DNA of 64,000 bases, from the NCBI RefSeq assembly GCF_963678635.1, contig NC_087064.1, positions 31,720,369 through 31,784,368 on the forward strand, written 5' to 3'. Positions 30,240 through 41,600 of this stretch are shown one piece after another. The notes beneath the pieces are model-generated. The model did not search any database and was not told where the DNA came from. It saw only the letters and a program-made list of their open reading frames with translations. The position numbers and the translations under genes were made by a program. The stretch is from Symsagittifera roscoffensis (Eukaryota > Xenacoelomorpha > Acoela > Convolutidae). Position 1 is the stretch's first letter; each line of letters begins with the position of its first letter.

Positions 30240-31720
30240 TGTTATAGACATGAAAACTTAGACAAAAACCCATATGAAACTTATTTGAGTTAAAGCATAT
30301 TAAATTGGTGTTTTTACGTTCCCTAGATATGTACAAAATAACTGTTCCTTTCTTTGGACTGCTCATCGTTTTCAAATGTTCAAAAAATTTACGCTTCTGT
30401 AAACAACGAGTAAATTTATACTCTTCAATTGATAATTTTCTATCCACGGACCTCTGAGAAGAAAAAAACAACTTTGTTCAAAACTTTGTGTAACAGGTCT
30501 CAAAACTCTCACTCACGCTCAATCGCGATCATCTAAAAACCCAGAAAAGTCATCAGTAATCAGTATTTTGTGAAAAACCATAATTTTATAGAAAAAGTTA
30601 ACTTGGAGTATTCATAAGCCGGAACTTGCAGTCATTTCAAAACTAAACTGATACTAATCAAAAGCTGCCGGCGTCGTTAAATGGGCAAATAGTGAAAATT
30701 TCAAGCTTTTGAATAGGGAAACATATTTTTTTCAGCGGATTATATAAAAGTATGAATATATAAGGATGAAGAGCAAAGTTTACTTTTTTTCTATATTTCG
30801 ATGAAAGTGACAGAGTATTTGTAATCGGTGTGTATTAATCCTACAGACGAATATCAGCTTTTAACTAGCTGTTTTCAACAGTTTTTTTGAAATTATTTTA
30901 AAAGTGTTGTTGTCCTGAGCTCAAGTTAAAAAAGATCGAACTATCAAGTTTTGTCAAAAAGTAATGGGGGATTAGAACTGAAACAATTAACGCGTGACAT
31001 GATTGGTGCTATTAACGCGTAGGGGAATAGTACCAGTTTATTTTTTTGACATAAGTTATCATTTTTTTAGAGCAAACACTTCTTCAAGATATGTTTTACA
31101 AAGCCATCGACATTCAAGGTCTTGCATTGGTGCGAACTGTTTTGTTCTATTTAATGTGAAGGATATTATAGAATTGAAAACACAGTCGTAAATACCCATG
31201 AAGTTTATAAAAGTGATTAAGGCCACTAGAAATCAAAGGAAAAGTGTTTTTCCATTCCGTTGATTGAACCAATTAACGGTTGTTTTTCGTTAACTGCTCA
31301 TCGCTTTTAAACAACCAACTTTCTTACGCTTTAGTATAAAAGAAGTACTTTTATATGCGTCAGTTGATAACTTTCTTTTCACAGATCTCTAAAAAGAAAC
31401 AAACCACCTTTTGCAAAATTTTTAATAACAGGTCTGATAGCGTTTACAAATGTTCAATCGTAATCATCTAAAAAAAAAAAGAATTAAAAAGCAAAAAAAG
31501 AGAAGAAAGAAAAAACATTTTTGGAATATTCAAAAGCCGGAGCTAGCAATAGTTTCAAAATTAAATTGATTATTTTTATTTACTGTGGCCTCTCAATGGT
31601 TCAAGTAGAAAGCCATTTTCAAAATTTAGCTACACTTTTTTAATCAGCTTTTGAAGAAATTGACGGATCATTTATGCTCGGTATGTTTAAATCTCTAGAC
31701 AAGTTTCGACTCTATAATTA
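30240..31720. repeat. Diverged tandem segmental duplication, about 0.9-kb period, with family A pieces
   Basis: 30300-30660 and 31240-31570 share ordered blocks: ACTGCTCATCG.TTT, ATTGATAA.TTTC, ACAGGTCT, AATCG.GATCATCTAAAAA, GGA.TATTCA.AAGCCGGA. Family A-like starts follow each (30795 ACAGAGTATTTGTAATCGG; 31665 ACGGATCATTTATGCTCGG). The duplication therefore includes a family A copy. Confidence 0.6.
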
Positions 31721-33889
31721 AACTTTTTAGCGGACTACTTATAACTATCTACAAACTTCTGATGCCGCACAGTTTATATGATACAAAATAATTGAAAATG
31801 TAATAAGGAAGAACCCAATTAGTTTTCAGAGAGATGTTTTCAGACAAGAGTACCCTGCAAAAAATCCAGATGCATCCAGATCCAGATATATGAAAAAACT
31901 GAACCATCATTTTATTTATTGAAAAAGCAACTTTTTATAAGCTACGTAAAAATTATATTATACATAAATACCCAGAGTATTTGAAACTTTTTGATATGAG
32001 AGAACATGATATAAATTCTAAATGTAACCAACAGGCAGTTGGAAAAGGTCAAGGAACGCAAGATCACAAAAAAGCAAACTGACTTGTTTTTCAAAAAACT
32101 TCAACTTTCAAATTTCAGAAAACATCAATGACCATAAGATTTTTTAAATTCTAAGAACAATTTATAATTGACACTCTTTCATAAAATTAACTCAAATTGA
32201 GAAAACGGTAATAGTAAGTAAAAATTCTGTTACGCTGGGAAATTGTAAAATTATATTCCGTTTTCGAAATTAAATTTCAATGACATTTGTCATGACTATT
32301 AAATTTTTGCTTTTCAACAATGGAGTTTAACTTCCTTTTAATAAAAGAAATGAACTTTAATAGAAAGAAACCAAAAGCCAAATGGCGGAAAACCAAATTT
32401 GAGCGTGAATAACTTTGAAGACTTATTGAAAAAAATTATTACGACAATATAAAAGTCTGAACTACATCATTCGACTCTCAATTATTCACAATCTAAGTTA
32501 CTCAGTACGTTGCTGTAGGAGATATTGCAGACAAGAAGTTATGGCAGAAAACACCGAAGCAGTTTAGAAGAGAAAAACTAATTAAAATTGGACCTTATTT
32601 TAGTAGCGTGGATTAATCTTTTCGCTTAAAGTACTTTTTAGTTTTAAATTTTGTTTCAAAGGGAAGCGTTATATCATATTGAAACCAGTGCAATCGGGAT
32701 ATAAATTGCTAAGAATCGAGTCTCAAGAGTAAAAAAGATTTTCTCTTAAGCTAAAATCTCAGATGATATTTGATGGATCGTCTAGCAGCTATCACATAGT
32801 AAGCTTTTATTTGGAAATTTTAAAAAGATGAGAACTTGTTTTTTGACTTTTGAAAAAAGTTGCGAAAGATTTTTGCTCGAGGTTGCTTTTGTTTTTCTGC
32901 ACAAGTTTTGGTTTTTTCAGTCGGTTTTGATGGGAAATAAAAGTTATCAATGCCTTGGGTTCGAATAAAAAAAACAATTTACCGGCGATTGTTTTTTTTA
33001 AGTTATGAGTTTGAAATTTTTCAATTTGGCGAAACTATGAACTATCTTTTGTTTTTTTTCTGAAGATCAATTGAAATTTTTTTTTTCAAAATTACTTTTC
33101 ATATTATAAATAGATCAAAACGTGTCAGCGTAAACAGATGAACAATTTCTTGCAACATTTCTTGAAACATTTTAAACGCCATGTCAACATTTTTTGAACA
33201 GCTTTGCTTTATAGTTTTACGAGGGGGTTGGGAAACTGGTAAAGAGTCATATTGGGATACTCAGAACTTTAACAGTTTGTCTTTTTTCTTGACGCGTAAA
33301 AAGCAATTCAAACTGGTTAAGAAATCGTTATAGATTAAATTGAATTCAAAAAACTTTCATAATGCAATTTGCATGGAAGTTTTGTAGAAATCTATTCGTT
33401 TATTCACGCTTACATGTTGTACTGCTGTTTAGATGAACAAAATATTTTCAATTAGACTTTCTCAAACTGCATTTCATGAAAAAAATCAAAGGGGGGGGGG
33501 GGGGTAGTGGAAATTAGACGCTATCAGAGTTAAATAATAAGTTAGTAGACGTTGAATACTTCACTTTGCATTTTGCATAATGCGTGGTAGTGACGCAAAA
33601 GCGTTGTAGGAAAAACTCTCTATGAAAATGAGCAGACAGGGGCAATAGTGGCCTGATTTTGACCATGAAAGTTTTCTTGAAAATGAGTGTCTGAATAAAT
33701 CGTTTCAATTGAAAATTGATTGACAAGTTTTCAATTGTTTACCATATTCAAAAATTTCAAAACTTCAGTTTCTTGTTTTGATGTTTTATCAATTTCTAAG
33801 GAGGAAATTTTTTTTCGTAGACTAATTTTCATAGAGAGTTATTTATACATTATGCCACTATTTTTCTACTCTTTCGTTTTTTTTTCAAA
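31721..33889. other. No gene recognised; one poly-G run
   Basis: AT-rich stretch with a family A-like scrap near 32868 (GCGAAAGATTTTTGCTCGAG) and a run of 14 G at about 33491-33504. No coding sequence is supported. Confidence 0.4.
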
Positions 33890-34280
33890 CTTAGAAGTGT
33901 TTTCACCTGTGAATGATTTTGTTCGAATTAGGAGTTTGAAGATTGCCAATTTGGCCAGTGTGGGATAAATAACGCGCGATATATTTCGACCTATTAACGA
34001 TCAAGCGGCAATTTAAAACGGACAAATTGAGAAGTTGTTGCAATTCAAAATTGAGAAAATTGTTGCAATTTTAATTTGAGACATCTTAGTTCACCTAACT
34101 GATACATTACTAGATGCTAAATATCAGAATTTGTAATATACGCAGCGCGTACCAAGTTTTTTAAAAAGTCATAAGTTTCAAAAAAGATCATATTTGTGAA
34201 TCTAACTCTCTATCATAGTCAATAAAAGGCAATCGGAACATTCGAAAAGGTCACCCTGATATAAGCCCCGTGAACTTAAT
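33890..34280 (+). repeat. Family A repeat, diverged copy
   Basis: GATTGCCAATTTGGCCAGTG, AACGCGCGATATATTTCGAC, ACGATCAAGCGGCAATTTAA and GCAATCGGAACATTCG with ACCCTGATATAAGC occur in family order. The 5' end is unclear. Confidence 0.65.
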
Positions 34281-34304
34281 CAGCTATAACAACCTTGTTT
34301 TTTT

Positions 34305-34830
34305 TGTTCCGACTTTCGTAACGAAAGAAACGGAATATTTGTGTTCGGGTGGCTTTTTTTCTTCAGACAATCTTTGACTTTTTAACTTGCCATTTTGGAT
34401 AAAAATTGAAACTTATTGTTGTCCTAAGGTTAATTTTGAAAAAAATATTTTATCTGTGATCATTTCTAATAAAGTTATGGGGGTTTAAAGATTGCCATTT
34501 TGGCCATTTTGGCCAATTTGGGACAATTAACGCGCTAGATGTTTCGCGCTATTAACGCGTAAGCGAGATTTAATCCGTCTTAGAAATCGTTCCAATTTGG
34601 TTCAAGGAAGATTGTATGTCATAATTGATTTGTTAATAGGAGCAAAATCTATCACTTTCTACTTAATATTGGAGTGTGGGGGGATGTTTTCACAAAAAAT
34701 CTCATTTTTTTTTCAAAAAAAAATTTAAATTCTATTTTTTTACCTTTAAATTTACTATGTTATTACAGCTCCATTGAGCTTTAAAGCAGTCGGAACATTC
34801 AGGGCTTCTCCCTGATACGAGCAGTCTTGT
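34305..34830 (+). repeat. Family A repeat, well preserved copy
   Basis: TGTTCCGACTTTCGTAACGA opens it, followed by ATTTGTGTTCGGGTGG. The core is TTGGGACAATTAACGCG and GCGCTATTAACGCGTAAGCG. It ends GCAGTCGGAACATTCAGGGC, then CTGATACGAGCAGTCTTG. Confidence 0.85.
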
Positions 34831-36265
34831 TTTTGTATATTACCATTTGACGCTCCTAATGCGACTTAGTCGACCAACCTTTTTTAGACTGTTTTTTTTT
34901 AGTATAAAAAATGAAGTTGAGGTCTTTCAGCAGATTTTGATTGTTAACTCATATAAGATATTTAAAAAACGCATAAAAGTTTATTTTATATAAAAAAAAG
35001 AGCTCGGTATGGGGATGAATTTCTCTAACCAAGTGTTTTATCTCACGCTTTGTCTATAAAATTCTAAGCAAAGCAAACTAGTTTAGCGGCAATAACTGTT
35101 TTACGCGCACACTTTTTTTTTGCGCCGAATATATTCGCGGCGTGGCGGAGCAAAAAAGCGAAAGTTTGCGTTCTTCTGAATTGATGATTGTTTTAAATTA
35201 TAACTAAAACCTGGCCCGCTAGGGAAATCTGCCCCTGGGAGGAAATGTCTCGCTGGTCTCTCTGGTTTCCATTATATAAAAGTCTAATAACTTTCAATTT
35301 TGCAACTGTACCATCACGTGTTACTTTTGTATTTTTTGATTTTTTGCACAGCAATCAGTATTTGGTACAAGACATTACAGGTTGGGGTGTCACTGATAAC
35401 TGCTCAATGGTTAAGGAACTACAAACTTTGGTTCTTAGATGTTTTAAAGAATTGTGCCATTACGTTAAATTAACAAAAATTATACGTAATGGGATAATAC
35501 TGAAAGAGATATATACTAAATGAGATGTCACCGAATTTCATTTCAAAAAGTCTGTGGTTCGAGGCCTTATGTAATGAAACAATTATCAGCCCAGAAAAAA
35601 ACGCATGGTCAATACAAAGGGACAGAAGGGGGTTTGTCATAATAAGCAGATGAAGTCTTAGATTGGTGTTTTTCTGCGAGGAGAAACAATTTTTAAGCTG
35701 AAAAAAAGTTTCAATCAAGTAATGATGGTCGAAACATTATGTTAAGATTCTAAAATTAAATTGTTTTGTTTCTGGCAACAATGGTTAAGCTCTTTTCGGG
35801 TCATTTGTCCGATAGCTCTTAATCTTAATTTTTCAACTGTCTGAATACGATGTAAATTTATCTTTATAGTGTTATTATGATATATTTTGCTTCTAACATG
35901 AAACATGAAAAGCTGGTTTGAACTAAAAAAGCCTTGATGCAACCTAGGGCAACATGCCTATCAAATATTTATCTAACTAATATTTATTCGAAAAGAGCAA
36001 GAACATATTAGTAGTTAGGATGATGAACTTCCAAGGTATTGCTATACTCACAGCAGGTTAGTGGTAAATAAAACTTTTATTTGATTACCGCTGTAATTGA
36101 ATACATACTTTTTTCTAGAAACTTTTTAATATGGTCTTTGAATTTCAGGTCAATTAAAAAAACTTCCTTGAATAGAATAAGAAAATAATTGTCCCACGAA
36201 GAAACTTTGGTGTTTATTTGGGAGTTGGTGTTATATTTTGAAGAAGAAATTAGTACGGAACAAGA
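34831..36265. other. No gene recognised
   Basis: It contains one 92-codon open frame (35245-35523) without a recognised domain, a GC-richer inverted patch GCGCCGAATATATTCGCGGC at 35132, and AT-rich sequence. Confidence 0.4.
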
Positions 36266-36633
36266 CAAGGGCGGATTTAGGATCGAGGGGGTGAAGCTTT
36301 CAAAAAAAATTGCAAATTTTGTCGACCTTTTTTAGGTTTCATTTTCCGAGCGCAGTTAATTTTTTGAAAAAAAAAAACGGGTCAAAAATGCCGTTTTAGG
36401 AACTTTTAGAAAAATATTGACCAATAAATTGCGTTTTTTTTGGCCCGCGCTTCCTTTCAAATTTGTTTTTATTGGCACCAAAGGCCCCCTTGGAAAAATT
36501 TTAGGGCTGGTCGGCTGAAAAATGAATGATATAAAATAAGAAAAAAGGTTGGATCATTTGGTTTGTGAGGGGTTCAATTTCCTGGGGAGAGGGCGTGTCC
36601 GCCCTCCCCATGCCCCCCCTAAATCCGCCACTG
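36266..36633. mobile_element. hAT-type MITE, 368 bp, with 8-bp target duplication
   Basis: The ends are CAAGGGCGGATTTAGG and CCTAAATCCGCCACTG. The flanks are GAACAAGA (36258-36265) and CAACAAGA (36634-36641), seven of eight matching. The interior includes GGTCGGCTGAAAAA and TGGCACCAAAGGCCCC blocks shared with 6640-6866. Confidence 0.88.
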
Positions 36634-36779
36634 CAACAAGATACTTCTAATAGAGAGAGGAAATTATATACCTTCTTCGTACACAGTAATCAGGTCTAAA
36701 ATAGAGATTAAGTGACAAAATACGACAAAGGCAGTGATTCTGATCAAATAACCGAACTTAACTAATTGTGACATTAGAT

Positions 36780-38240
36780 AGTGATACAAGATAGCACGCA
36801 ACTCATTAAAAAAAAGGAACTGCTTGATTTCAATATGACGTCTGGACACAGTGATAGCACGCGTGTTACAAAGAACTCTCGGACAACCATATATTCGGCA
36901 CCACAAAAGTTATCTGAACATGCAACCACTGATCATTATTGTGTTGAAATTGATTTACACATTGATCTCATAAAGAATGTTAAGGCGAATATTCTTTATG
37001 TAGAAAAAAGAAAAAAACTGCAAAAACAGGAGCTCAAAGTTGAATTCAACTAGCTTTTACATAAAAAACTAATGCAAACTGACTTTGATGATAGTGTAGT
37101 TGGTACTGATGAAAAAATTGAGTTCCTGCACTCTGGATGCAATGTTACCGCTGTCAAAAGGAAAGACAAAATCAAAAAAGCTGGATATTGAATGATATCG
37201 AGAGCTTAGAAACACAAATTATTAAAAGTATATCAAACTCAGTGTACTTTAGAGGCGAAGCAAAAACCTAGACAGCAAACTGTCAAAGCCAAAAACATGG
37301 TATTGGAAAATAAAAAAGATTTTTACAAAGGCATATTCTTTAAAAACACTGGAGAACCCAATAGAAATTTTTTAAAATCATGTGAGCGAAATTAAGGGCG
37401 ATAATAAAAAAAATCAAAAATCGAAGAAAATCCTATTACTGCACAAAAGCTGAAAGACTATTTTGTCGCAATGGGTCCAGAATTGTTATCTGGATTTCTA
37501 AACAGTGAAATTTCCAAAATTATTTGCAAATACAGACAAATAAGACACAAAAAAGCATGGCCCAAGAAAAAACCTGAAGATGAATCTTTGTGGAAGCGTC
37601 ATTGTGGGGCACCTCAAGGTTCTGTTTAGGGTCCTCTGCTTTTTTATTTACTTCAATTATCTTGCCAACATACCACAGCACAACGAATGTATTGTTTATG
37701 CGGATTCTATTGTTTTTGGAACACTCAACGAAACTAAAGAACTTAAATCGAATTTGAAATTAAAATCAGAAGTTATGGAAAAAAAAAACTTGCAACATAC
37801 AAAGGAAAAACTCAAATGATGACTATTAATGGAATAAAAAAAATTGAACGTTTTATCTGAAATCAAAACACGAGAGAACTAAGAAGTGTAGTTAAGTAAT
37901 TGGAATTCATTTTGCATCAAAATATTAACTTCAATCAAAATCTTGAATAAGTAAGAAAAAAAAGCTGTCGATTCAGTTCCATTTTTATAAATCAAGAAAA
38001 TTTCTCAGCTCATCTGCTCTCATTAGAGTTTACAAACAGTTCTTACAGCCAATATATCAATATGGAAAATTAGTATATGAAATTGCCAATAAAAAGGCTT
38101 TAAAAAGTTTGCAAGTACAACAAATTTTTCAAATTCGAATTGCGTTTTGCCTCCAAAAAAAACACAAGAAGTAAGGAAAATTAAAAAAAAAACGAAGGGA
38201 ATTTTCTCAATCAATGAACTACATGTAAGCGAACTGCTGA
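36780..38240 (+). pseudogene. Decayed LINE-type non-LTR retrotransposon (reverse transcriptase remnant)
   Basis: Around 37600-37720 lie the RT palm motifs in two frames: GAPQGSV then GPLLF, FIYFNYLANIPQHNECIV and YADSIVFG where an active element has YADD. KTQMMTING follows (about 37805-37835). Around 38010-38080 a thumb-like SSALIRVYKQFLQPIYQYG appears. An upstream DHYCVEIDLHID (about 36930) may be pre-RT sequence. A TAG interrupts the first motif (near 37627) and several frameshifts occur, so it is dead. The catalytic YADD is YADS. Confidence 0.7.
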
Positions 38241-38660
38241 AAATACTCTCTTAACTAATAAGACGAGAGCATGCAAGTGAGAAAAAGAACAATTTTTTTT
38301 TAAAACAAGATTTAAACAAATCACTCGATACCACTAGAAGAATAAAAAAACCAACAAAAAAAAATTAACACAAAGTTACAAAAAAGCATTTTCTGTCCAA
38401 ATACGGACACTACTGAATTCTCTAAATAATTTCAGTATGTATATCGTTAAAGAAATTTTAATTGAACATAAACGTCAGACAACCGCCTGCATGAAATCAG
38501 AGATACTCAATAATTGATGGCAACTACTTCATCAAATTATTTTGTTGAAAAAGTATTGAAATAGTTTTTTAATATCAATGAACCATAAAAAACACACAAA
38601 AAACATCACAATAATTGAAATAAGGCAAATCATACAAAATATTTTTGTCTTGTCGGAAAA
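38241..38660. other. No gene recognised
   Basis: A-rich sequence after the LINE remnant. No element end or coding sequence is recognised. It contains the immediate upstream region of gene copy 2. Confidence 0.4.
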
Positions 38661-38685
38661 ATGTTTTTTGGTCTTTTTTTTGCTG
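38661..38685 (+). CDS. Copy 2 exon 1 (tentative signal peptide)
   Basis: ATG TTT TTT GGT CTT begins eight codons and one G before GTATGT. The phase (1) fits exon 2 and yields FFAAFLSAEV, a normal signal peptide end. It was chosen because copy 1 has the same arrangement. No upstream acceptor-like site is seen and another first exon is possible. Confidence 0.4.
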
Positions 38686-41600
38686 GTATGTATTTCTGAA
38701 TAATCATATTAATAAGATGCAAGATAAGTGAACTGTAAGATTTCGAAATTTCAGTTTTTTTTTCTTTTAATTTAATTTTTTTGTGGATAAAGGTTTTTTA
38801 TATTAAACAATCAGATCCATATAAAATAGTAATTAATAGAAAGTTCTCAACCGCGCTTCAACAGGTTGAATTACCTCCTCCACCTGCTCAAGATGGTGCT
38901 ATTTTAATGATACCTTTTTTATATTGTTCGATTATTGCATTACTTGACTTTTTTTTATATATATATAATACACGACGTTCATATTGGGGCGGAGTTTGAT
39001 TGTTCCGACTGCCTTTTAAGGTATCTGAAGTAGTTATTAATTAAAGTTGGTAAAGATGTAAAACTTGCCAATTTTCTCCCCTCACGCAATGTCACTTAAA
39101 TGGTGATATATTTTTCATCGAATAATGCACTTTTTGGGAGAGGTAGATTGCCTCAGCTCATTTTGAAAGTCAAAGCAAGACTCCTTGTGTCAGGGTGAGC
39201 CCATGTTTCAAATGTCTTTAGGGATTTTTAAAGAATATTTATAATAACAAATGATGTTAAAAATTTATTTTGTTTCTTCTATAGATCTTCCCGCTCATGC
39301 AATGTAAAGTTCAAATGATTTCTGAACTGGAGTTATTTCCTATCCTCTATTCTCCAACAAAAATTGGAATTCTTGTGAGCTTTGATTATCCCAAATTGAT
39401 GAGTTTAGTCCCAAGGTCAAACCCCCATTATTATTAAAAAATAATTGGGGTGAAATTTTTCTACTGCTGAGCTCAGGGCTTCGATTAAAAGTCCGAACTT
39501 GGTCTTCATAAGAAAAGCATTGCTCGTATAGTTTTTGCGTCAGCTTAGTTAGTCTCTGAAATTTGGGGCAAGAAAAACTCAAGGTTTTTGTTCACAGAAG
39601 TATCTCTGTGAACTTTGTTCACAAGATCAGTTGAGCTGAGACATGACTACTTTGTCCTAGTTTTTCCGCATGTCCCTAAAACGTAACAAAACCTGTAAAA
39701 ATTTCAGCTTTTTTGTCCGCGGAGGTATATTGCTCTTTGTACACGCCCCGAGGGTACTCAACAACTGATGCCACTGAAGGTTGGGAGTCGCTGGTGTTCT
39801 GGATTACGAACTCAATCAGCAAACGCGGAATAGCATGTTCAACACACAGGTGAGGCTTAGCCATATCATCAAACCCGATCCAATAAAAACCACCCAAAAT
39901 TGTATGATCACACAGAAATGTCTTCAAACCTTAGTAGCATCCCAATGTAGGTCCCAATCTGGAAAATCAATATTGAAAATAAAGTTAGAAATAAAGCTTA
40001 ACAATAAAACTATTTTAAAAAGCTTCAAAAGTAATTATTACCTTTATTTGATTATTTAAGTGGGCAAATTTCACCACTGATCAACATTTAGCGTATAGCT
40101 AAAAGAAGCAAGCGTAGACTTTCTGCATCTGTGACATTGACATGAAGTTTTGAAGGGAGGTTAATGGCTCTACGTTTTCGGATCTATAGGTTATCTGCCT
40201 TTTAGTCAATGGTACTGCCTGGACGCATATCATACTCCGGACCCACAGGCTTCTGGACGCGCGATGATGCCAGACTTATCTGGGCGATCTACTTTTCTGC
40301 AACCGTTCGCAGCCAAGGCCTGGTTCGATCTGCTGATAAAAGAAAAATGGGAGGACATAAACATGATCAATTTTCTCAATCCACGTAATTGTTTAACGGT
40401 TTTCGCCTGAGGGAAAAATCTTGATTAATTGTTCTAAGTTTGGCACCCAAGGTTTAACATAAAAAAGGAAGAAATGCTACATACGTTTACTTTCGTTTGA
40501 ATCCGTAACCAAAATTTACCAAATCCAAACCTAGCTGCTCCACGGAAGTAACATCAGTTCCATTTGATTTACAGTTCGTTTGGAGCATGTTTATATTTAC
40601 GTTGATATCAATTTGCCGGATGAGGAGCTAAATTTCCCGCAGTGATAAAATAGATAAAAGTTGATTATCTACACAAAAACCTATATATTAACGTAGCTAT
40701 AAAATCGATTTATCTACAATCATTTTGCGAACGATAATAGATTCTATACAGATAATTTGGTGCTAGGGATTTTAGCAGACAGGTTTTTTAGCAGACACAA
40801 AACAATTATAAAGTGTGATAGCTAACTTCAAACGCGGCTTTGGCGATTAGCGATTGCTTCCTCCGCTGCGCTTCAATTCAGCACCGTTGTTATTGTGCGC
40901 ATAAATCTTTGTTTTACCGCTAATTTAGGCAGTTAGTTTTTGAAGTTGATAGTTTTGTTGACAAATCGTGAGAAAATCGTCTTTTTTCACTTTTTTGCTA
41001 AAAGATTTGTCTGCTAAGCAATCGATCCGAGATAATCTGCATAAAATCTGCATATTCAGTATATAACCTTCCCGGGATGACCGAAACTTCTTATCATACA
41101 ATTCCCATATATGAGAAACTTCTTGTCATACAATTCCATACAATGCCATACGTACAAAACATTGTATGAAATCTCTATGATAAACATTTTTCCATAAATG
41201 AAAATTGTATGATAGATGTTTTTCCATAAAGCAAAAAGTTTGATTTTTTATTTCTAAATTTATTTCTGAAAAATTTTTGGTTGTGTTTGCAGCCGAACAC
41301 AAGTGACAAAGACCTTGGTTACTCAAAGCACCAAAGGTTGGACGGTCTTTGCATTTATAATGCATAGAAAACGACCTGAGATCGGCTGTCTTTCACAATT
41401 GATATAACAAAAGCAACAAACTTTTAGTTTTTGGCAAAATTTTTTAATGGTGATTATTTTAAATTTTTGAGCTTTCAAATTATCAGACATTGATCACGCA
41501 ATAAATTAACACACCATACAAAAGAAATAGCAATTTTCAGCGTTTTTGAAAAAAAATTTGAGTGAAAAGAAAAGAAAAGCCAATTTTATCGTATCCAGGA

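Noticed and set aside
33491-33504. Poly-G run as a terminus of another Polinton-like element
   Set aside because: The flanking bases do not match the GTGATCAGGG..GCATGGAAG terminal repeat.
35245-35523. 92-codon open frame as a third copy of exon 3 (HSNQYL similar to HSQYYC)
   Set aside because: Only a few residues at the start agree; the cysteine, the CLDxYHT block and the AWF-DQW block are missing.
39676-39927. 83-codon minus-strand open frame
   Set aside because: Antisense shadow of exon 2 of gene copy 2; the plus strand carries the conserved WES-VFWI frame and splice sites.
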